Positions 1-4,950 of a stretch of DNA of 7,253 nt are shown here, piece by piece. Below the pieces are notes generated by a model, which saw only the letters and a list, made by a program, of their open reading frames with translations, was not told the origin of the DNA and ran no database searches. How positions within the stretch are numbered: position 1 is the first letter of the stretch; every line of letters begins with the position of its first letter. The stretch covers positions 1-7,253 of the forward strand of contig JAGOBP010000205.1 of NCBI GenBank assembly GCA_017999195.1. The letters run 5' to 3'. Source of the DNA: Thermoflexales bacterium (GTDB lineage Bacteria; Chloroflexota; Anaerolineae; Fen-1058). The translations under genes and the position numbers were made by a program.

Positions 1-920
1 CCCAACTGCTCCGCGCTGGCCGTCGCGGCGGCTAGACTGCCAGTCGCCTGAATCGCGTCAAACTCGTTGATGGGATCTTTGGCCTTGTCGCGCACCAGAC
101 CCGTGGCCGGATTCCAATTGTTCAGCAATTGCCCGTAACTCCACACAAAGGCCGCCGTCGCTGTATCAGTGATCGATGTGGTGGCCGTGAACGATACGCG
201 ATCGATCACGGCGTAATCACCGGCTGAGGCGCGATCCAGCACCCACAGCAGTTCGTTGATATTCCCCAAGGGCGGCAAATCCAACCCGATCGTTTGATCG
301 CCGCCCGTCAGTTCGACCTCGTGTTTCCACTGCAAATCGCCGTGATATTTCAACTCCAAGCGAAAGGCCAGGCGGGGCGTGCCGCGCGTGAGGTGCACCG
401 TTAAGCCCGTGATCTGGCTTTGATAGTCGGGCAAAATTTGAGAGGGCAAAATCGCCGCGAAGTTGAGGGGCAGCCCTTCGCGAAGCAGATGATTCAGGCT
501 CAACCACACGCCACCCCAGCCATTGCCAGAAGCAATGGTGGTGGTGACTTCGCCGTTGCCCCAGGCCAATGTGCTATTGTTAACCGCGCCGCGATCGCCG
601 TCCAGTCGATTGAAGAAGTAGACGGCTTCGCCTTGATAGGGCTGAGGCTTGAAATCATCCACGACGATGTTGACCGTGCGCATCATCGCGGCCGGAGCGA
701 TCGTCGGTAGCGCGGTGGGGGTCACACTCACCACGGGCGGCGGGTTATTCTGCGGGGCAACGGTGGGCGCTGCCACGCGGGTCACAATCGATACGGGCGG
801 TGCTTCCACGGGGGCGGGGCTGCTTTGCAGACTACGGCCAAACAACATCGCCGCCAGCCAGATCACGGTCACGCCCACCAGCACCGCGAGCCACACATAG
901 GACAGGCGTTGCGCCTTCAT
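1..920 (-). CDS. Membrane-anchored/secreted protein with beta-sandwich module and start of a DUF3131/glycoamylase-like helical domain (3' partial)
   Basis: This reading frame is open from an ATG at 918-920 to the window edge: 306 full codons plus GG, so the C-terminus is missing. The start is supported by TAGGAGG seven bases upstream and by a hydrophobic segment that begins at once. Residues 7-28 (SYVWLAVLVGVTVIWLAAML, then FG) form a signal anchor or uncleaved signal peptide. Residues 33-78 are a Pro/Val/Thr/Ala-rich linker. Residues 82-247 look like an all-beta, galactose-binding-like module, opening VDDFKPQPYQGEAVYFFNRL and closing near DYAVIDRVSF. From residue 252 the sequence turns helical (AAFVWSYGQLLNNWNPATGL, then VRD and a FDAIQATGSLAAA stretch). 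That pattern resembles the first helices of DUF3131/glycoamylase-like (alpha/alpha) barrels. Family knowledge suggests carbohydrate processing at the cell surface, but catalytic residues would lie beyond the window, so the function is inference. It probably has its own promoter rather than belonging to the upstream operon. Confidence 0.85.
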   Translation of the reverse strand, partial: MKAQRLSYVWLAVLVGVTVIWLAAMLFGRSLQSSPAPVEAPPVSIVTRVAAPTVAPQNNPPPVVSVTPTALPTIAPAAMMRTVNIVVDDFKPQPYQGEAVYFFNRLDGDRGAVNNSTLAWGNGEVTTTIASGNGWGGVWLSLNHLLREGLPLNFAAILPSQILPDYQSQITGLTVHLTRGTPRLAFRLELKYHGDLQWKHEVELTGGDQTIGLDLPPLGNINELLWVLDRASAGDYAVIDRVSFTATTSITDTATAAFVWSYGQLLNNWNPATGLVRDKAKDPINEFDAIQATGSLAAATASAEQL

Positions 921-927
921 GCGTCAG

Positions 928-934
928 CCTCCTA
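928..934 (-). promoter_or_regulatory. Strong Shine-Dalgarno for the third gene
   Basis: On the minus strand the sequence reads TAGGAGG followed by CTGACGC and then ATG. This is a full-consensus Shine-Dalgarno with a seven-base spacer. It fixes the start of the gene at 920, since no other in-frame start has a comparable site. Confidence 0.85.
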
Positions 935-949
935 CAGATCAAGCCCATG

Positions 950-997
950 CGCAAACAACAAACATCCGCGGAAGAGCCAATGTTCCCCCGCGGATGT
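950..997 (-). terminator. Perfect 10-bp stem-loop with T-rich flank: terminator or 5' leader hairpin
   Basis: Arms at 988-997 and 962-971 are perfectly complementary (acatccgcgg / ccgcggatgt), with a 16-base loop. On the minus strand the stem is followed by TTGTTGTTTG, a T-rich but interrupted run. The position suits an intrinsic terminator for the two-gene operon ending at 1129, 132 bases upstream. The alternative is that the stem sits at the 5' end of the third gene's mRNA, because the best promoter candidate (1003-1031) would start transcription near 996. The hairpin is seen directly; its role is inference. Confidence 0.55.
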
Positions 998-1002
998 CCT
1001 TC

Positions 1003-1031
1003 AGTGTAGCCCAAGTCGCGAGCCGTGTAAA
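1003..1031 (-). promoter_or_regulatory. Candidate sigma70-type promoter for the third gene
   Basis: On the minus strand, TTTACA (1026-1031, five of six matches to TTGACA) is followed by exactly 17 bases and then TACACT (1003-1008, four of six matches to TATAAT). The predicted start, about seven bases after the -10 box, is near 996, giving a 5' leader of roughly 76 bases before the ATG at 920. It is the best-spaced promoter-like pair I found in the gap. No experimental support is available. Confidence 0.4.
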
Positions 1032-1084
1032 TCGGCAAAACCGAGTCTGAACTTGCCGCGCATCTTAAGTCGATCTTTTGCCGA
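1032..1084. repeat. Widely spaced 9-bp inverted repeat next to the -35 box
   Basis: tcggcaaaa at 1032-1040 is the exact reverse complement of ttttgccga at 1076-1084, separated by 35 bases. The left arm touches the -35 box of the candidate promoter. The centre-to-centre distance is 44 bases, close to four helical turns. It could be a pair of binding sites for one regulator, or a long-loop RNA hairpin downstream of the 1129-4938 gene. A role is not established. Confidence 0.4.
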
Positions 1085-1101
1085 CTCCTGCCGCCTCGCA
1101 A

Positions 1102-1111
1102 GCCAGCTGGC
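1102..1111. repeat. 10-bp perfect palindrome just past the stop codon
   Basis: gccagctggc is its own reverse complement and lies 18 bases beyond the stop codon of the 1269-residue gene. With no loop and no T run it is not a convincing terminator. It may be a protein-binding site or chance. Confidence 0.25.
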
Positions 1112-1128
1112 AAGGGCAGAGCACGCTA

Positions 1129-4100
1129 TCACTTCCGCACAATGGGCAGCATCACCTCGTAACCCACGAGCAACGCGCGCGGCAAGCCGCTGGCCTGCCC
1201 GCCCGGATTGGTCACGATCAGATCGTAGCGGCCAAAGGGCAGCACAGGCACGGTCGCCGTCAATGTCGTCGTGTCGATCCACGTCACATCGGGCAGCGGC
1301 ACATCATTCAACCGCACTTGCGGCGTAGCGAAGAAGTTGTCGCCCGTGATGGTGATCACTTGCGTGGCTGGCGTTGTGATATGTGCTGGCGTAAGCGCTT
1401 GCGGATCAGGTGTGAGCCAAGAGCCGAGCGTCACATCATCGATGTAGGCGCGAGTCGCGCTATCGCCTGCGGTCTGATGCAATGCAAGCGTCAGCGTGAG
1501 CGATTGACCCGCCCACTGGCTAACGTCAAACCAATAATGTTGCCATGTCTGTGTGGAGGCCGTCGTCGAGAATACCATCGCCGCACTTGAGCCATCATCG
1601 ATCTGTGTCGACAACCAGGTGCCGGTTAGCGGGGTGGTCCGATCAAGATGATAAAGCAACGACAAGGTCGGTGACGTACAAGTGAGAGGAATCGTGACGA
1701 CTTGAAAGATGCTAGATTCATTGGTCGCAACTACGACGGGTGGTCCAGCATACACGATTTCGGCATTACTGCCTTCCACCCAGGCCAGATGCGGGTCTCC
1801 GTTTCCATCAACGGTCAGGGCCGGCTCGACCGACGGCAGCGCACTGTTTGAAAGATTGCGCGCCAGCAGCCAGTCACCTGTACTGTCGCGATGTGTATAG
1901 AACACTTCCTGAGTTGGAGTGACCGTGGTGGACCAGGCTAGATGAACGTCCGCGTTCAGCCCGGGTGCCAGGCGTGGCTGTCCGGCCTGGCCCGACGCTG
2001 ATACGGCAATTGGATCGATCCAACTGCCGTTACTCTGCTGACCCGCAGCATAAACATTGCCATCAGCCGTATCGACCCAGGCTAACTGCACCAGGCCGTT
2101 GGTGTCCACTACCAACTGCATCCTGGCGGCTGTAGCCGTGCCCGGCAGATCGAATGGCGCAGTCCAGATACCGCTAACAGAACGTTGCGCATAACTCCAC
2201 TTCGACGACCCATTCCAGACTACTAACCACGTCGCATGAACGACGCCCTGTTCATCAACTGCGAGGAGAGGCGACAAGGAGTGATAAGGCTCATTCGAGA
2301 TGTTCACCCGCTCTGACCACTGGCCATCGGAATTTCGCAGTTGATAGACGATTTCGGTCGTGCCGGGGTTGAACGTGCCGCACTCATAGACCAGGTGGAC
2401 TTGCTCATTGTGGTCAGTCGCCAGCCGCGGTGTTGAGGCGTGTTGGCACGAATAACCTGGGCTGAGGCTCTGTGGGATCGACCAGACTCCCTGCGTGTTT
2501 CGGTACGCGTAGAAGATCTCAATGGAGGTCGAGTCTACATCTTCCCACACCGCGTGAACCTGGCCGCGATCATCGACGCTGAACTGTGGCGACTGATCGG
2601 CCCACGAGCGATCGGCAATAGTTTGCTGATCGCTCCACCCGTTTTGCAGATCGTGTCGTTTATAGCGGACATTCCAGATGTCGCTCCACATAGCATGCAG
2701 GGTACCTGCACGATCAATGACGATCCGCGCTGTGCCCGGTACGTCTGCCGAACTGAGGTTTTCCGGTGCTGACCATGAACCTTTTCCATCATGCCACCGA
2801 TAGTACAGATCGTTCCCGGCCTGCCACACCACATGCAGGCGGTTATCGTCGTCGACGGTAATCTGTGGCGATTGCGCAGATATGCCGGACTGACTGGACA
2901 AGGTGAGCGGAGGCGCGAATTGAAGCGGTGGGTTACCAAGTCGGACAGCATATCGACCCGTATATTGCAGGTCGGCAACGACGACTGGCGTGAGCGTCCC
3001 CGTCGCCGACCACCCTGCGCTATCGAATAGGCCGCGTTCAAAGCCAGCGTCGTTCACCGCATTATCGGCCGGCGGCATGACGACATCCCGCTGTGCGTCC
3101 TGAAGAGAATTGAATAAGAAGCGGGTTGCGGGCAACGAACCGTAAGCCGGATTGTCCCAGGTGAGCGAATAGATGCGCGAGTCGGTCGCGCCATAGGCCC
3201 GATAGACAGCATCGGCTTGACTGGCCTGTGTCATCAATGACGACGGCGTAGTCGACACGCTTACGCCCAAAACAGACACGTCCCGGCTATCGGTAGCCTG
3301 TCCGGATAGCAGCCAAGTATATTTCGTACTATATCGATTATCGCCTACCGGCCAACTCTCTAGATTCTGCGCCCGATCGATGGCGCGCGCACGAAAGTAA
3401 TAGGTGTGCCCCGCATCCCCGGTGAACGCCGCGGTTGTGAGCGCCGTGTTACTCTGCCAGTTCATCCACGTGCCCGTAATGCCGTCGCGATACTGCACAT
3501 CGTAGGTCTGAATGCCGCTCCCGCCCGGATCACTGCCGCCCCAACTAACGGGCAATTCACCGCGCTGATAGGCCGGTAAAGAATTGATGGTGCTCACTGG
3601 CGGCAGTGCTTCCACCGTCGTGCTGGCCTGGGCATTGACCGGCCAGGCCTGAAGATTACTGGAATTATCCACCGCCCGCACGCGGAAGGAATACGTATGT
3701 CCCCCAAGGCCCGGATAACTGCCCGAGGTCTGCACCGTGCGCGTCAACCACATCGTCCACGCGCCCGCACCATCTTTGACCTGCACGTCATAGCCCAGTA
3801 TCCCCGCCGGTCCGGCATCCGCGCCTGACCACTGCACCATGAACGGACTGGCCGAGGTCGCGGGCAACGCCGTCAGGCTCGATGTCGGCAGCAAGACATC
3901 GGTCGTTTGCCAGTCGGGATACCAATCGGTATCCGAACCGCCCAGTGAATACGCCCCACCCGCCACCGTATCGGCGGCCACCGAATAGGCGGCCGTCCAA
4001 TACCAGTTGCCGTAATAGTAAACATAGTAGATCGCCGTGAACGCGACAGCGCGGCCATCGGGCGACCAACTGCGCGCCCACATATCGGCCGTCGTGCCCG

Positions 4101-4938
4101 TATCGCCGAGCAGGCGCAGGTTCGAGCCGTTCGCATCCATCACCAACAGTTCTTGCCAGCCATCGCCATCCGAATCGGCATCAAACGCAAGGTGGCGGCC
4201 ATCCGGCGACCAGGTTGGGCTTTCAGCATAGTTCAACGCGGTCAATTGACTTGGCCCGTGCCCGTCAGCCCCCATGACCCAGATCTGGCCGCTGCCCGAT
4301 CGGTCTGAGAGGAACGCGATTTGGGTGCCATCCGGCGACCACGCCGGCTGACCATCATAGCCGACATCATAGGTCAAGCGCAGCGGATTCGCGCCGTTGG
4401 CAGCCATAACATAGATTTCAGACTGACCGTCCCGATAACTGTTGAACACGATCTTGGAACCGTCGGGCGACCAAGCCGGATTGTAGTCATTCGCCGCATG
4501 ATTGGTCACGCGCACTCGACCGGAGCCGTTGGGGTTGAACGTGTAAATCTCATAGTTGCCCGGCTCGCGTGAGGCATACGCAATGCGGGTCGCGCCCCGA
4601 TTGAAACGCGGGGTGACGTCGGCTTCACCGGCGCTGGTCAGCCGCAGGGCATTGGTCCCATCGCCATTGGCCGCGAAGATGTCCCAACTCCCAATGTAGG
4701 ACTGATACGTCAACTTGCTCCAGGCGGCCATGCCCGTGACTGACAACGGCGCGGCCGGAACCGATGGCGTCTGCGCCGGGTGCGCGGCGGCCGCTTCAGG
4801 CGCATGACCGATCGGCAGTTGGCCCGTGTCCCGGTCGCGCATCGGGCGCGGCGGCGTATCTTGCGCTGACGACAATTGACTGGCCGAGCCGATCACGATC
4901 ACGGCGATGATCAAACCGATCCATAAGCGTTTGTACAT
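1129..4938 (-). CDS. Exported multi-domain protein with two beta-propellers, Fn3, galactose-binding-like and IPT/TIG domains
   Basis: This is a complete 1269-residue protein. The start is chosen because AGGAG lies seven bases upstream and a Sec signal peptide begins there (MYKRLWIGLIIAVIVIGSAS, likely cleaved after SSA near residue 25). Domains in order: PD40/TolB-like propeller (about 75-345; WSPDG at 156, 200, 243 and 291); two Fn3-like domains (351-442 and 446-540); a carboxypeptidase-regulatory-like beta domain (543-625); the first half of a galactose-binding-like jelly roll (628-670, DAGFERG); a second, BNR/sialidase-like propeller (680-1066) with eight LHxxW-type repeats; the second half of the jelly roll (1071-1173, ending YIDDVTLG); an IPT/TIG domain (1180-1258); and the C-terminus YEVMLPIVRK. 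No catalytic motif is visible. The signal peptide and repeats suggest an extracellular or surface-bound ligand-binding protein. Only three cysteines were noticed (831, 853, 1087). It follows the beta-helix gene by 12 bases, so the two are probably co-transcribed. Domain borders are by eye. Confidence 0.93.
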   Translation of the reverse strand: MYKRLWIGLIIAVIVIGSASQLSSAQDTPPRPMRDRDTGQLPIGHAPEAAAAHPAQTPSVPAAPLSVTGMAAWSKLTYQSYIGSWDIFAANGDGTNALRLTSAGEADVTPRFNRGATRIAYASREPGNYEIYTFNPNGSGRVRVTNHAANDYNPAWSPDGSKIVFNSYRDGQSEIYVMAANGANPLRLTYDVGYDGQPAWSPDGTQIAFLSDRSGSGQIWVMGADGHGPSQLTALNYAESPTWSPDGRHLAFDADSDGDGWQELLVMDANGSNLRLLGDTGTTADMWARSWSPDGRAVAFTAIYYVYYYGNWYWTAAYSVAADTVAGGAYSLGGSDTDWYPDWQTTDVLLPTSSLTALPATSASPFMVQWSGADAGPAGILGYDVQVKDGAGAWTMWLTRTVQTSGSYPGLGGHTYSFRVRAVDNSSNLQAWPVNAQASTTVEALPPVSTINSLPAYQRGELPVSWGGSDPGGSGIQTYDVQYRDGITGTWMNWQSNTALTTAAFTGDAGHTYYFRARAIDRAQNLESWPVGDNRYSTKYTWLLSGQATDSRDVSVLGVSVSTTPSSLMTQASQADAVYRAYGATDSRIYSLTWDNPAYGSLPATRFLFNSLQDAQRDVVMPPADNAVNDAGFERGLFDSAGWSATGTLTPVVVADLQYTGRYAVRLGNPPLQFAPPLTLSSQSGISAQSPQITVDDDNRLHVVWQAGNDLYYRWHDGKGSWSAPENLSSADVPGTARIVIDRAGTLHAMWSDIWNVRYKRHDLQNGWSDQQTIADRSWADQSPQFSVDDRGQVHAVWEDVDSTSIEIFYAYRNTQGVWSIPQSLSPGYSCQHASTPRLATDHNEQVHLVYECGTFNPGTTEIVYQLRNSDGQWSERVNISNEPYHSLSPLLAVDEQGVVHATWLVVWNGSSKWSYAQRSVSGIWTAPFDLPGTATAARMQLVVDTNGLVQLAWVDTADGNVYAAGQQSNGSWIDPIAVSASGQAGQPRLAPGLNADVHLAWSTTVTPTQEVFYTHRDSTGDWLLARNLSNSALPSVEPALTVDGNGDPHLAWVEGSNAEIVYAGPPVVVATNESSIFQVVTIPLTCTSPTLSLLYHLDRTTPLTGTWLSTQIDDGSSAAMVFSTTASTQTWQHYWFDVSQWAGQSLTLTLALHQTAGDSATRAYIDDVTLGSWLTPDPQALTPAHITTPATQVITITGDNFFATPQVRLNDVPLPDVTWIDTTTLTATVPVLPFGRYDLIVTNPGGQASGLPRALLVGYEVMLPIVRK
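1132..1161 (-). other. C-terminal LPIV motif (YEVMLPIVRK)
   Basis: The last ten residues follow the IPT/TIG domain directly and read as hydrophobic, Leu-Pro, hydrophobic pair, then two basic residues. Similar (Y/F/V)LPL(V/I)x(R/K) endings are, from memory, common in exported Chloroflexota proteins. A role in sorting or anchoring is inference. It is not LPXTG, and no C-terminal membrane segment follows. Confidence 0.45.
1165..1401 (-). other. IPT/TIG domain of the 1269-residue protein
   Basis: Residues 1180-1258 show the usual pattern of this immunoglobulin-like family: an opening near PAHITTPATQVITITGDNF, a middle VRLNDVPLPDVTW, and an ending TVPVLPFGRYDLIVTNPGG. IPT/TIG domains are common binding or spacer modules in surface proteins. 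Here it is the last folded domain before the LPIV tail. Confidence 0.7.
1741..2901 (-). repeat. Eight-repeat BNR/sialidase-like beta-propeller
   Basis: Residues 680-1066 contain eight copies of a pattern D-x-x-(G/N)-x-(V/L)-H-x-x-W. The aromatic residues fall at 705, 751, 798, 851 (Tyr), 904, 954, 1002 and 1053, so spacing is 46-53 residues. Most repeats continue with (Y/F)xxR and a G-x-W degenerate Asp-box (for example GSWSAPENLS and GQWSERVNIS). This is typical of seven- or eight-bladed propellers of the sialidase/BNR type. None of the arginine-triad or Asp/Tyr/Glu catalytic features of sialidases could be assigned, so binding rather than hydrolysis is more likely. Confidence 0.7.
3319..3888 (-). 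repeat. Tandem pair of Fn3-like domains
   Basis: Residues 351-442 and 446-540 are two copies of one domain with a 97-residue period. Both contain GHTYxFRxRAxD, then NLxxWPV, and both have a YDVQ(V/Y)(K/R)DG strand. They link the first propeller to the rest of the protein. They are probable spacers or weak carbohydrate- or protein-binding modules. Confidence 0.75.
3904..4716 (-). repeat. PD40/TolB-like beta-propeller
   Basis: Residues about 75-345 contain four WSPDG motifs at 43-48 residue spacing and a degenerate copy at FNRG (112-115). Each is followed by an IAF/IVF strand and an (I/L)(Y/W)VM strand. A sixth, weak element is WYPDWQ near 339. The layout suggests a six-bladed TolB-type propeller. 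Unlike true TolB there is no N-terminal TolB domain, and the protein is far longer, so a Tol-Pal role is not implied. Confidence 0.8.
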
Positions 4939-4945
4939 GCTGAAT

Positions 4946-4950
4946 CTCCT
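4946..4950 (-). promoter_or_regulatory. Shine-Dalgarno overlapping the operon junction
   Basis: On the minus strand the stop codon TAA of the beta-helix gene (4951-4953) is followed directly by AGGAG, seven bases and the ATG at 4936-4938. The tight junction supports co-transcription and possible translational coupling of the two genes, and it fixes the start of the downstream one. Confidence 0.85.

Noticed and set aside
169..209. 9-bp inverted repeat gtgatcgat / atcgatcac
   Set aside because: It lies inside coding sequence, is made of self-complementary atcgat cores that arise easily, and has no T run or relation to a gene border.
217..507. 96-codon minus-strand open frame inside the third gene
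   Set aside because: It is out of frame with the supported coding sequence, which has a signal anchor, a Shine-Dalgarno and a coherent fold pattern.
825..1590. Two overlapping plus-strand open frames (825-1328 and 1078-1590)
   Set aside because: They cross the gap and the antisense of the 1269-residue gene. They are rich in Arg/Ser/Ala/His with no domain pattern and no convincing ribosome site, as expected for shadows in GC-rich DNA.
1741..2901. Active sialidase
   Set aside because: The repeats are BNR-like, but no arginine triad or catalytic Asp/Tyr/Glu arrangement could be assigned, and the Asp-boxes are degenerate.
2535..3041. 168-codon minus-strand open frame inside the second propeller
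   Set aside because: It overlaps the well-supported domain-bearing frame in another phase and has no recognisable motif.
4150..4182. Dockerin or EF-hand domain
   Set aside because: Only one loop-like stretch is present, embedded in a propeller blade, without the paired repeats or flanking helices of those domains.
3904..4716. TolB of the Tol-Pal system
   Set aside because: Only the propeller is shared. The TolB N-terminal domain and tol/pal neighbours are absent, and the protein is far longer than TolB.
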